Shown: in pieces, positions 7,828-15,933 of the stretch
Layout: every line of letters starts with the position of its first letter
Numbering within the stretch: the stretch's first letter is position 1
NCBI GenBank assembly: GCA_051649605.1
Contig: JBOFHK010000030.1
Coordinates: 1-51,066, forward strand
Length of the DNA stretch: 51,066 bases
Direction: 5' to 3'
Origin: Brevinema_A sp051649605
GTDB lineage: Bacteria; Spirochaetota; Brevinematia; Brevinematales; Brevinemataceae
Position numbers and translations under genes: made by a program
The notes under the pieces: generated by a model
The model's input: only the letters and a program-made list of their open reading frames with translations
The model's database searches: none
Told to the model about the DNA's origin: nothing

Positions 7828-8850
7828 TTAACGTTGAACACGCCCAGACCCATCGCCTCTGATTAGAGTTTCAACTTCTTCGATACTAACTAAATTAAAA
7901 TCACCAAAAATAGTGTGTTTTAAAGCAGAAGCGGCAACGGCATATTCTAAAGCATAACGAGTATCATTTTTGGTAATTAATCCGTGGATAAAACCACCAG
8001 CAAAAGAATCTCCAGCTCCAACACGATCAATAATACGAATATCATATTTTTTTGAATGAAAAAATTCTTTGCCGTCATAAGCGATACCAGACCATCCATT
8101 GTCAGAAGCAGAGAGACTTTCTCGGAGAGAACAGGTAACGTGGCTAAAATTGAATCTCTCTTTAAGAGTTTTTAAGAGCTCTTCGTAACCTCCAAGAGAT
8201 AATTCTCCTTTATGCACATCGGTGCCTTTAGGTTTGAGTCCTAACACTTTTTCCGCATCTTCTTCGTTGCCAATACAAACATCAACAAATTCCATAAGAG
8301 GAGTCATAATTTTTTGTGCTTCAGTAGATGTCCATAATTTTTTTCTATAATTAAGATCAACAGAAACGGTTAATCCATGTTCTTTAGCTTTTTTAACGGC
8401 AAAGGTAGTTAACTCCGCTGATTTTTTACTAATGGCTGGGGTAATTCCTGTAAAATGAAACCAATCTTTGTGAGTAAAAATTTGATCAAAATCAAAATCT
8501 TCAATAGATACTTCCGAAATAGAAGAATAAGCTCTGTCATAAACAACCTTTGAGGGACGCATGGAGACACCATGCTCTAAAAAATAAATACCAAGACGTT
8601 CACCACCGTAGGCAATATGCTTAGTGTTAACCCCCATTTTTTGGATAAACTCTAAGGCACATTGACCGATTTCGTGTTTAGGAAGTTTGGTAACAAAATC
8701 TACACAATGTCCGTAATTTGCTAACGAAACAGCTACATTAGCTTCTCCACCTCCGTAGATTACTTCGAATTCATTGGCTTGGGTAAAACGTAAATTTCCT
8801 TTGGGAGATAAGCGAGCCATAATTTCGCCTAAAGTAACGATTTTTTTCAT
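7828..8850 (-). CDS. kdgK: 2-dehydro-3-deoxygluconate kinase
   Basis: 340 residues, PfkB/ribokinase family. The first glycine patch is YGGGEANVA (32-40), the middle shows VDLNYRKKLW (164-173) typical of KDG kinases, and the anion hole with catalytic base is GAGDSFAGG with D281. It phosphorylates KDG to KDPG, the substrate of the aldolase encoded three kilobases downstream in the same operon. Spacing to the transporter gene dctM is 21 bases. Function is well supported by both motif and context. Confidence 0.9.
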   Translation of the reverse strand: MKKIVTLGEIMARLSPKGNLRFTQANEFEVIYGGGEANVAVSLANYGHCVDFVTKLPKHEIGQCALEFIQKMGVNTKHIAYGGERLGIYFLEHGVSMRPSKVVYDRAYSSISEVSIEDFDFDQIFTHKDWFHFTGITPAISKKSAELTTFAVKKAKEHGLTVSVDLNYRKKLWTSTEAQKIMTPLMEFVDVCIGNEEDAEKVLGLKPKGTDVHKGELSLGGYEELLKTLKERFNFSHVTCSLRESLSASDNGWSGIAYDGKEFFHSKKYDIRIIDRVGAGDSFAGGFIHGLITKNDTRYALEYAVAASALKHTIFGDFNLVSIEEVETLIRGDGSGRVQR

Positions 8851-8871
8851 AAGAACCTCTCTGAGTTTTTA

Positions 8872-10173
8872 TTAGATTAATTTGAAATATCTTGGTAAAA
8901 ATAAACTTATTTCTGGAATAAAGGTTACTAGTAATAAGATGACAAAAAGCACTAGAAAAAATGGAATTAATCGTTTGATTACGTTTTCCATTTTTATATT
9001 TGCAATGCTACACCCTACAAATAAAGTATTTCCAACAGGAGGAGTACATAACCCCAAGGCAAGATTGAAATTCATAATAATCCCAAAATGTACAGGGTGA
9101 ATCCCTAAACGTTGTGCAACAGGAAAAAATATAGGGGTAAAAATTAATAAAGCAGGTGTTAAATCCATAAATGTCCCTACAATTAGTAGGACAACATTAA
9201 TAATTAATAAAATAACGGTAGGGCTAGAGCTGAGATTTAATAGTCCGTCTGTAATTAATATGGGTAGTCTGGAAAAAGATAAAACCCAAGACATAATTGA
9301 AGAAACCCCAATAAGGAATAGAGAAATCCCCGATAATATTAGGGTATCGTGGAGTATTTCTTTGAATTTGTCTTTATTTAAGTTTTTGTAGAGATAAGAT
9401 AAGGCAAGGCTGTAAACCACAGCTACCGCAGCTCCTTCTGTAGCTGTAAATACTCCTCCAATAATCCCCCCAATAATTGTTACGATCATTAATAAACTAG
9501 GAAGAGCGTCCCAAATTATTTTTAAGACTTCTTTGAAAGGAAGAGGAGTTTGCTTAGGGTATTTGTGTTTGATCCCCAAGATTAAGGCGACGATCATAAT
9601 CCCCCCACCCATTAATATTCCAGGGATATAACCTGCTAAAAATAAGGCAGAAATTGAAGTTCCCCCACTAGCTAGGGAGTACATAATAAGGGTATTACTT
9701 GGAGGGATCAATAACCCAGTGGGACAGGAGGTGATATTAACAGCAGCAGATAATTCTGGATCATAATTTTCTTTTGCTTGGATTGGGGATAAGACTTTTC
9801 CCACAGCGACTTCTGCAGCCAATGCCGAACCTGATAATGCTCCAAAAAGCATATTAGAAAGGATATTAATCTGCATGAGCGCTCCAGGAATCCCTATCGT
9901 GAACAGCTTGGAAAAATTGACTAATCGGATTGCTAAACCTCCTGTATTCATGATAGCACCAGAAAAAATAAACAAAGGAATGGCTAAAATAGAAAATGAG
10001 GTTAAAGCACTACCAGTTGATTGGGTAGCTGTTTGAAACGTAAGACCGAAAGGGAGATAAAAAAACATCGTTATCATAGAAGAAAGAGCGATCACGATAG
10101 CCACTGGAAATCCTAACAATAAGAGAGTAATAAAACACCCAACTAGGACACTTGTAATAATCGATAAATCCAT
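8872..10173 (-). CDS. dctM: TRAP transporter large membrane subunit
   Basis: 433 residues, almost entirely hydrophobic with about a dozen transmembrane segments, the usual size of DctM. Family motifs are visible, such as FPVAIVIALSS at the N-terminus, AIPLFIFSGAIMNTGGLA, SGSALAAEVAVGKVLSP, LLIPPSNTLIMYS and LALGLCTPPVGNTLF. It forms the sodium-driven channel with DctQ, 9 bases upstream. Together with DctP it would take up an organic acid. The surrounding catabolic genes suggest a hexuronate or aldonate as substrate. Confidence 0.92.
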   Translation of the reverse strand: MDLSIITSVLVGCFITLLLLGFPVAIVIALSSMITMFFYLPFGLTFQTATQSTGSALTSFSILAIPLFIFSGAIMNTGGLAIRLVNFSKLFTIGIPGALMQINILSNMLFGALSGSALAAEVAVGKVLSPIQAKENYDPELSAAVNITSCPTGLLIPPSNTLIMYSLASGGTSISALFLAGYIPGILMGGGIMIVALILGIKHKYPKQTPLPFKEVLKIIWDALPSLLMIVTIIGGIIGGVFTATEGAAVAVVYSLALSYLYKNLNKDKFKEILHDTLILSGISLFLIGVSSIMSWVLSFSRLPILITDGLLNLSSSPTVILLIINVVLLIVGTFMDLTPALLIFTPIFFPVAQRLGIHPVHFGIIMNFNLALGLCTPPVGNTLFVGCSIANIKMENVIKRLIPFFLVLFVILLLVTFIPEISLFLPRYFKLI

Positions 10174-10182
10174 AAAAGTCTC

Positions 10183-10677
10183 CTATTTATTATTAGTATC
10201 AGTATATACTAGAATATCTACTATTTTATAAAACGCTAGAATGATTCCACAAAAGGGAAATATGGCAAATACATAGTGCATGGAAATCGATAATACTGAT
10301 GAAACTTGGATTGTGGTAATATTCATCAGTAAAAATCCACCATATAAAAAAAATAGTAAGGCAAATAGTAAAATAACCACATGATGAATAATAATCAGTT
10401 TGTGTTGGAAACTGGTAGAAAATTTTTCTGTTAAATACGTTAATGCAATATGTCTATCTTGACCAAATGCGTAAACTGCCGAGAGACACCCTAGCCAAAG
10501 TAGTAAAAATCGTACCAGTTCTTCAGTAAATATAGAGGGATTGCCTAAAAAATAACGGGAGACCACCTGCCATATTACTAGGGATAAAATCGCTAGTAAT
10601 ATGCCACTTAGGAAATAAAAGACAATCGTTTCGATCCAAGATTTAAATATGATCGATTTTGTAATAAAACGTTCCAT
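10183..10677 (-). CDS. dctQ: TRAP transporter small membrane subunit
   Basis: 164 residues with four hydrophobic segments, matching DctQ. The region WQVVSRYFLGNPSIFTEELV and LLLWLGCLSAVYAFGQDRHI is characteristic: a Trp/Arg-containing helix, then E-E and the conserved G-x-x-x-H loop. It sits between the binding-protein and large-subunit genes and associates with DctM in the inner membrane. The start has an AAGGAAA ribosome site. Confidence 0.9.
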   Translation of the reverse strand: MERFITKSIIFKSWIETIVFYFLSGILLAILSLVIWQVVSRYFLGNPSIFTEELVRFLLLWLGCLSAVYAFGQDRHIALTYLTEKFSTSFQHKLIIIHHVVILLFALLFFLYGGFLLMNITTIQVSSVLSISMHYVFAIFPFCGIILAFYKIVDILVYTDTNNK

Positions 10678-10705
10678 GAATTTTCCTTTAGATGATATAA
10701 CTTAT

Positions 10706-11683
10706 TTATTGATTTTCGAGTGAACGGACAAAATCTAACCATTTTTTATACTCAGCACCCTGTGTGGCATATTTTTCATGCATAGGAAGGACAAGATTAC
10801 GAAATAAGGTGCGATCAACATCATTTATGATAACTTTTTCTTTGAGAAGTTTGGCGGTTGCTTCGGCTTCTCCTTTTGTCCATATTTCGGCAAATTCGGC
10901 ACTCATAGTGGTGGCAGCATTTTCGAACCAGATTTTTTCTTCCTCGCTTAATTTCGCCCAAAAAGGAGCACCAACAGACAGAATATCTGACAATCGCATA
11001 TGTTCGGTTAAAGAATAAAATTTCGCAATCTCTGAATGTCTTTGTGAATAGTAGGTAGGAGTGTTGTTTTCTGCTCCATCTATTACTCCTTGCTGTAATG
11101 CGGTATAAATTTCGCTAGGAATCATCGCCACAGGACTTCCTCCCATACGCTCGATCATCTCGATATGGGTGGGACTTTCTTGAATACGGATCTTTAATCC
11201 TCGAAGATCCGCTGGTACATTGATTGCTTTGGATTTGAGGTAGAAGTTTCTTGCTCCCCCTTCTAAATAGGTAAGAGGAATAAATCCTTTAGGAGTGAGC
11301 AACGCGTACATTTCTCGTATTTGGGGGTGTGTCATTACCCGAATGTAGTGATCGTAATCGGAAAAAATATAAGGAAGATTTAATAAAGAAAATATAGGAT
11401 CAAATCCTTCTAAAACGGCAATATTCATATGTACAAATTCCAATCCACCAGATTGGGATAATTGGATTGCAGATCGTTGGTCTCCTAATTGAGCATCTGA
11501 ATAAATAATCACCGAATATTTATTATCAGAATTTTCTGCTACAAGCTCGGCAAAACGGGTATATGCTTGGTGAATAGGGTGAGATTGAGGTAAAGTATGT
11601 GCTAACCTCAAAATATTAGACTGAGATTGTTGACAAGCAGCGCTGAGTAAAAAAAAGAAGCCTACAAATAAAATTTTTTTCAT
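10706..11683 (-). CDS. dctP: TRAP transporter solute-binding protein, lipoprotein
   Basis: 325 residues, DctP family. Unusually for the family it has a lipoprotein signal (LLSAAC, Cys17), so it is probably tethered rather than free in the periplasm. Features include AHTLPQSHP, the specificity Arg region LRGLKIRIQESP near residue 165 that binds the substrate carboxylate, and GVIDGAENN near 210. It is the second gene of the operon, 10 bases after tagaturonate reductase. Uronate-binding TRAP receptors are known, and the neighbours favour a hexuronate. Sialic acid is the alternative because a sialate cluster lies next door, but that cluster has its own symporter. Confidence 0.88.
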   Translation of the reverse strand: MKKILFVGFFFLLSAACQQSQSNILRLAHTLPQSHPIHQAYTRFAELVAENSDNKYSVIIYSDAQLGDQRSAIQLSQSGGLEFVHMNIAVLEGFDPIFSLLNLPYIFSDYDHYIRVMTHPQIREMYALLTPKGFIPLTYLEGGARNFYLKSKAINVPADLRGLKIRIQESPTHIEMIERMGGSPVAMIPSEIYTALQQGVIDGAENNTPTYYSQRHSEIAKFYSLTEHMRLSDILSVGAPFWAKLSEEEKIWFENAATTMSAEFAEIWTKGEAEATAKLLKEKVIINDVDRTLFRNLVLPMHEKYATQGAEYKKWLDFVRSLENQ

Positions 11684-11693
11684 ACGAATACTC

Positions 11694-13037
11694 CTAATGT
11701 ATTTGTTGTAAGTATGTTCGGGGAGAGCTTATTAAATTTTTTACTAGTTGGATAAATATTTCTTGCCAGTGTTGGTATTGACTGGGTAGTACTGTTTGTG
11801 TCAGCTCTTCTATAGAGGGATTACTTTGAAGAAATTCGACATATTCTTTATAGATAGGATCATTATCAAAATGAATTCCTTGGTAGTACATTGCCCATAA
11901 TGCTGCCAAAGGAAGCAGGGTAATCAAAATTTGCTCCCTTTGCGACAGATCAACGATGGGCATATTACGAACTTGTATTTTAGAATGGGCATTAAGAGCA
12001 ATGGAAGACCAATGGTGGCTTAAATAAGGATTGTTAAAACGATTGAGAACGGATTCAATAAAAGAATGCTCTTGACTTTCTAGGACGGAGAGTGCTGTAT
12101 TGTGATATAATTTGAGATACGCTAAAATATCGGGATCTTTTAAACTTTCCTGTACGGTGTGGTATCCTAATAATACCGATAAGGCTAAAATAGCCGTATG
12201 ACTCCCATTAAGGAAAAACACTTTGCGTCTAAAGTAATACTCTAAATCATCAGTATAAATAATATCTAAGGATGATTTGGACAGGGGAAGATAGCGATCT
12301 AACAATACTGTATTACCTTGAATAGCCATAAAAAAGAACGTTTCTGAAAAAACCGCCATAGGATCATGATATGCTAATGTTGGTATTTCTGCCGAAGGAT
12401 AACCCGGCACCATACGGTCTACAAGGGTATCATAAGTGTGGACATGGTTGTCTACCCATAATAAAAAATCTTTAGATAACTCCCAGTAGATACTATGCTG
12501 TTTGATAATTTTTTTTAAGGTAGTACCGTTGGATTCGATCAGTTCACAGGGAATAATAAAGAGGGGTTCTTGTAAGGAATTAGTTTTGTATAGAGTTTGG
12601 AATCGTCGTTCCAACCATAAAGTCAACCGAGCAGGGAAAGAACGAACAGTATGGCTATATTCTTCTTGTTGGTAACTGATACCAATTTCGGTGGTGTTAC
12701 TAAAAATAATATTGATATTGGTATCGGTAGCAGTCTCTAAAAAAAAATCAAATTCATCGGTAATAGAAAACTGGTCTTGTACAACATCAATAATATGATG
12801 GTGTATTCCGTTTTGATCCCCTAATATTAGGGTGTATAATCCATTTTGTCCTCTGAGATTGGGAGTTTTTTGTGCTGAAGAAGTCCCGATAAGAATCCCA
12901 CCATCAAAGTAATGATCGTCATTAAGTAATTGAACAGCATAATCTAAAAAAGCTCTTAAAAAATTACCTGCTCCAATCTGGAGGATTTTGGTCGTTTTTT
13001 TTTGTTTTTGATAAGCGTCGGAAATAATCATAAACAT
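11694..13037 (-). CDS. uxaB: Tagaturonate reductase (altronate oxidoreductase)
   Basis: 447 residues, long-chain mannitol-dehydrogenase superfamily. The nucleotide-binding GAGNFLRAF is near residue 23, SNTTEIGI near 111 and the catalytic-domain motif FFLNGSHTAI near 275; FPARLTLWLERRF is typical of UxaB. It would interconvert D-tagaturonate and D-altronate, the galacturonate branch. It is the first gene of the operon. Two in-frame ATGs two codons apart (MFM) are possible starts. Altronate dehydratase (UxaA) is not in the window, so this branch is completed elsewhere or not at all. Confidence 0.85.
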   Translation of the reverse strand: MFMIISDAYQKQKKTTKILQIGAGNFLRAFLDYAVQLLNDDHYFDGGILIGTSSAQKTPNLRGQNGLYTLILGDQNGIHHHIIDVVQDQFSITDEFDFFLETATDTNINIIFSNTTEIGISYQQEEYSHTVRSFPARLTLWLERRFQTLYKTNSLQEPLFIIPCELIESNGTTLKKIIKQHSIYWELSKDFLLWVDNHVHTYDTLVDRMVPGYPSAEIPTLAYHDPMAVFSETFFFMAIQGNTVLLDRYLPLSKSSLDIIYTDDLEYYFRRKVFFLNGSHTAILALSVLLGYHTVQESLKDPDILAYLKLYHNTALSVLESQEHSFIESVLNRFNNPYLSHHWSSIALNAHSKIQVRNMPIVDLSQREQILITLLPLAALWAMYYQGIHFDNDPIYKEYVEFLQSNPSIEELTQTVLPSQYQHWQEIFIQLVKNLISSPRTYLQQIH

Positions 13038-13098
13038 CTCTATTTTTATTTATGAATCACAATAGATAAAATACTCATTATGCTCGGTTCATGCCAAT

Positions 13099-13127
13099 AT
13101 TATAACATCGATATTAATATAAAGCAA
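13099..13127 (-). promoter_or_regulatory. Promoter of the sugar-acid operon
   Basis: Read on the minus strand: TTGCTT (13122-13127), a 17-bp spacer, then TATAAT (13099-13104). It lies about 60 bases before the uxaB start. Confidence 0.5.
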
Positions 13128-13322
13128 TACTACATTTGATTTTAGCCTATTTTATACTAAAGTATTTTGAATAAAGTAATTAAATTTAATTTTTACTAAT
13201 AAAAATCTCCAAAAAGAAACTTATCAAGATGTGGTTTATATATTGTTATGGGGATAAGTGAGTATTAGATCGATTATAATCTTAAATAGGGAAAAATATT
13301 AAATAATATAATCTTTTTCCAC

Positions 13323-13350
13323 TTGTTAAAAATAAAAATTATGTTATAAT
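13323..13350 (+). promoter_or_regulatory. Promoter of the nan operon
   Basis: TTGTTA (13323-13328), a 16-bp spacer and TATAAT (13345-13350), about 40 bases before the nanM start, which has a GGAGAG ribosome site. Confidence 0.5.
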
Positions 13351-13390
13351 ATGAACAAAATAGAGAAATAATTTATAAAAGGAGAGTCTC

Positions 13391-14509
13391 ATGGCAAAAA
13401 AAATAATTATTTTTGTCTGTAGCTTTTTAATATCATCATGTGGTATCCAATCGACTACCAAGGTGGAGCAATGGAAAATCGCGGGGATGTTGCCTGCCCC
13501 TAGTGGTTTTACCGAATCAATAGGAGTTGCCGCTGCGTATACCGAATTGATTGGCGATTATCTTGTAGTTGCGGGGGGAGCTAATTTTCCTTATGCACCA
13601 ATCCTCGAAGGAGGAGGTAAAGAATTTTATCAAGATATTTTTGTTTATCAAATTAATCCTGATAAAACCCTAGAATTGGTTAATATAGGAATGCTCCCTA
13701 AAAAACTGTCGGGAGGAGCCACCGTTTCGACAGGAGAAGAAATTTTGCTTATTGGTGGAGAAAACTCCACTGGAGAATCTGCAACGATTTATTCTATTAC
13801 TTTAAACGATACTATGCCTGTTGTTAAAGAAGTTGCACAGTTACCATTTACTTGGGCATTAGGCGGAGCAGTTTTAAAAGAAAGAATGCTTTATCTTTTT
13901 GCGGGACGTAATAATAAAATAGCTGTTAATAAAAATTGGGTTTTTCACCTAGATAATAAAACAATTACTGCTTTAGCAGATCTTCCTGGAGAAGCACGTA
14001 TTCAGATGCCTTATGCAGTATTGGAGGATGATGTTTATGTCTTTAATGGATTAGGAGCATTAACTCTTAGTGATAATTACGTTTATAATCTCAAAACCGA
14101 TACTTGGAAAAAATTGGCTGATACAACTCTTCACCAAAAACCGTTTACGGTTGCTGGTGGTGCTGCAGTGCCTCTTACAGAAGATGCTCTGTTGGTGTTG
14201 GGAGGAGTCAATAAAGAAGTATTTGATGATGCCGTAACCCAATTAGGGGTACTTAAAGGAGAAGAATTAGAAATATTCCGTCAAGATTATTTTAATCGTA
14301 GCCCTGAGCAGTTTAATTTTAGTAGACAGCAAATGGTTTATAATATTAAGGAAAATACTTGGAAAAGTGTTGGAGAAATTCCTTTTTATGGAGGAGCAGG
14401 GCCTTTTCCATTGGTGAAAAAAGATAGTACAGTATGGCTTGTATCTGGCGAAATTAAAGCAGGTGTTCGTGTTCCAGAAATCCAAACAGGAAATATTAGC
14501 ACAAAATAG
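13391..14509 (+). CDS. nanM: N-acetylneuraminate mutarotase, kelch protein, lipoprotein
   Basis: 372 residues, close to E. coli NanM (368). It speeds interconversion of sialic acid anomers so that the symporter receives the form it prefers. Kelch-type beta-propeller repeats with paired Gly are visible (VVAGGANFP, LIGGENS, FAGRNN, VFNGLG, VLGGVN). The N-terminus is a lipoprotein signal (LISSC, Cys about 17), whereas E. coli NanM is soluble in the periplasm. It heads an operon with nanA (22 bases), nanQ and a symporter. N-acetylneuraminate epimerase is the alternative name. Confidence 0.85.
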   Translation: MAKKIIIFVCSFLISSCGIQSTTKVEQWKIAGMLPAPSGFTESIGVAAAYTELIGDYLVVAGGANFPYAPILEGGGKEFYQDIFVYQINPDKTLELVNIGMLPKKLSGGATVSTGEEILLIGGENSTGESATIYSITLNDTMPVVKEVAQLPFTWALGGAVLKERMLYLFAGRNNKIAVNKNWVFHLDNKTITALADLPGEARIQMPYAVLEDDVYVFNGLGALTLSDNYVYNLKTDTWKKLADTTLHQKPFTVAGGAAVPLTEDALLVLGGVNKEVFDDAVTQLGVLKGEELEIFRQDYFNRSPEQFNFSRQQMVYNIKENTWKSVGEIPFYGGAGPFPLVKKDSTVWLVSGEIKAGVRVPEIQTGNISTK

Positions 14510-14531
14510 TAATTCATAAAGGAGTAAGATT

Positions 14532-15446
14532 ATGTCTTCCTTAAACAAATATCGTGGGGTTTTCCCAGCTTTGTATGCTTGTTATGATGATCATGGAGCG
14601 ATTTCTACAGAGCGATTCACTCAATTAATAGAATACTATATTGCTCGAGGCATTAAAGGTTTATACGTTGGAGGAAGTTCAGGCGAATGTATTTACCATA
14701 CGATTGAAGAACGAAAAATGGTCTTTAAAGCGGTAGCAGAAGCTAGTAAAGGACGTTTGGTACTCATTGCCCATATTGGAGCCCCCAATACAAGAGACAG
14801 TGTGATCTTGGCAAAATATGCCGAAGAGTATAAATATGATGCTCTCTCTTCTATTCCTCCGATTTATTTTCCTTTATCCGATGCATCCGTAGAGGCTTAT
14901 TGGACAGAAATGGCGACGGCTACTAATTTGGATTTCTTTATCTATAATATTCCTCAGTTAACAAACTATAATTTATCAGTACAAGTATACCAAAATATGC
15001 TCAAGCTTCCTCAAGTAGTTGGGGTAAAAAATTCTTCGATGCCTGTTTTGGACATTATGACTAAAAAAATGTATGCAACTAAAGATGTTATTGTTTTTAA
15101 TGGTCCAGATGAACAATATATTGGTGGACGGATTATGGGAGCTGATGGGGGTATTGGTGGTACTTATGGAGTTATGCCAGAATTGTACTTAACTTTAGAA
15201 GAATTATATAGTAAGGGGCAACTACAAAAGGCTCAAGAATTACAAATGGATCTAAATGTTATTATCACAAAACTCTGCGGTTTTTCTGGGCATATGTATT
15301 CTGTCATTAAAGAAATTCTCAAATTGAGAGGTCTTAATGTTGGTACAGGGCGTCCTCCTTTAAAATCGGTAGATTCTCAAGATAAGGATCGTGTTAAAGA
15401 AGTCGCTCAATATATTGATCAAGTGATGAAAAAATATAGTTCTTAA
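14532..15446 (+). CDS. nanA: N-acetylneuraminate lyase
   Basis: 304 residues, DapA/NanA superfamily. It splits sialic acid to ManNAc and pyruvate. GGSSGE (47-52) binds the pyruvate carboxylate, Y138 lies in FFIYNIP and the Schiff-base K166 in VGVKNSS, at nearly the same positions as Y137 and K165 of the E. coli enzyme. The ribosome site is AAGGAG. It is between nanM and nanQ on a sialate operon, so NanA rather than dihydrodipicolinate synthase is clear. Confidence 0.93.
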   Translation: MSSLNKYRGVFPALYACYDDHGAISTERFTQLIEYYIARGIKGLYVGGSSGECIYHTIEERKMVFKAVAEASKGRLVLIAHIGAPNTRDSVILAKYAEEYKYDALSSIPPIYFPLSDASVEAYWTEMATATNLDFFIYNIPQLTNYNLSVQVYQNMLKLPQVVGVKNSSMPVLDIMTKKMYATKDVIVFNGPDEQYIGGRIMGADGGIGGTYGVMPELYLTLEELYSKGQLQKAQELQMDLNVIITKLCGFSGHMYSVIKEILKLRGLNVGTGRPPLKSVDSQDKDRVKEVAQYIDQVMKKYSS

Positions 15447-15461
15447 TTATAGGAGTCTGTA

Positions 15462-15911
15462 ATGATACAAACAAATATCAAATATCTTGGTGAAAATGAT
15501 TTTCATGGAAATCTTAAAAAAGCGGTTTCTTATCTGATAAGTAATTATATTCAGCTTAAAGTGCAGGACGTCGGTAAATATGAGGTAGATCCAGTGTTCT
15601 TTTATATGATTCAAGAATACCAATCTAAAGATAATACGCCGTGGGAATCACATAAAAAATATATTGATATACAAGTTATTCTATCTGGTGAAGAAATTAT
15701 GGATATTGCAGGGATTCATACATTAACCCAGTTAGGGGAATACGATGCAGAAAAAGACTTTATAGGTTACGAAGGTCAGGTTCGTATTTCTATGACGATG
15801 AAAGAAGGTGATTTAGCAGTATTTTTCCCAGAAGATGTACATCAACCTGGTCTTAAAACACCAAAAGGGAATAGTTTAGTAAAAAAATGTTTATTTAAAA
15901 TATTGATTTAA
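15462..15911 (+). CDS. nanQ: YhcH/NanQ family sialic acid anomerase
   Basis: 149 residues, YhcH/YjgK/YiaL (DUF386) family, a cupin-like fold. The conserved metal-site region is WESHKKYIDIQVILSGEE and the C-terminal FFPEDVHQPG. E. coli YhcH has been reported as a cytosolic sialic acid anomerase (NanQ). Position 15 bases after nanA and before the symporter fits that role. The family also contains beta-galactosidase beta-subunit-like proteins, which I consider less likely here. Confidence 0.8.
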   Translation: MIQTNIKYLGENDFHGNLKKAVSYLISNYIQLKVQDVGKYEVDPVFFYMIQEYQSKDNTPWESHKKYIDIQVILSGEEIMDIAGIHTLTQLGEYDAEKDFIGYEGQVRISMTMKEGDLAVFFPEDVHQPGLKTPKGNSLVKKCLFKILI

Positions 15912-15933
15912 AGAAAAAACCGAGGAGAATAGT

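Larger units (their letters stand above)
13038..13390. other. Divergent control region between uxaB and nanM operons
   Basis: About 350 bases without a gene. It contains a minus-strand promoter (13099-13127) and a plus-strand promoter (13323-13350). Between them lie AT-rich palindromes: ATATTAATAT (13111-13120), AATTAAATTTAATT (13178-13191) and a spaced inverted repeat ACTTATC (13219-13225) / GATAAGT (13253-13259). Any could bind a regulator of uronate or sialate genes, but AT-rich palindromes arise easily by chance here. Confidence 0.5.

Noticed and set aside
10706..11683. TRAP transporter as a sialic acid (SiaPQM) system
   Set aside because: It is embedded among uronate genes, and the sialate operon has its own sodium symporter; kept only as an alternative.
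13178..13191. AATTAAATTTAATT palindrome as a specific operator
   Set aside because: It is made only of A and T in an AT-rich gap and is not positioned over either promoter.
14532..15446. Dihydrodipicolinate synthase
   Set aside because: Same superfamily, but the sialate operon context and the NanA-type YNIP and VGVKNSS regions favour sialate lyase.
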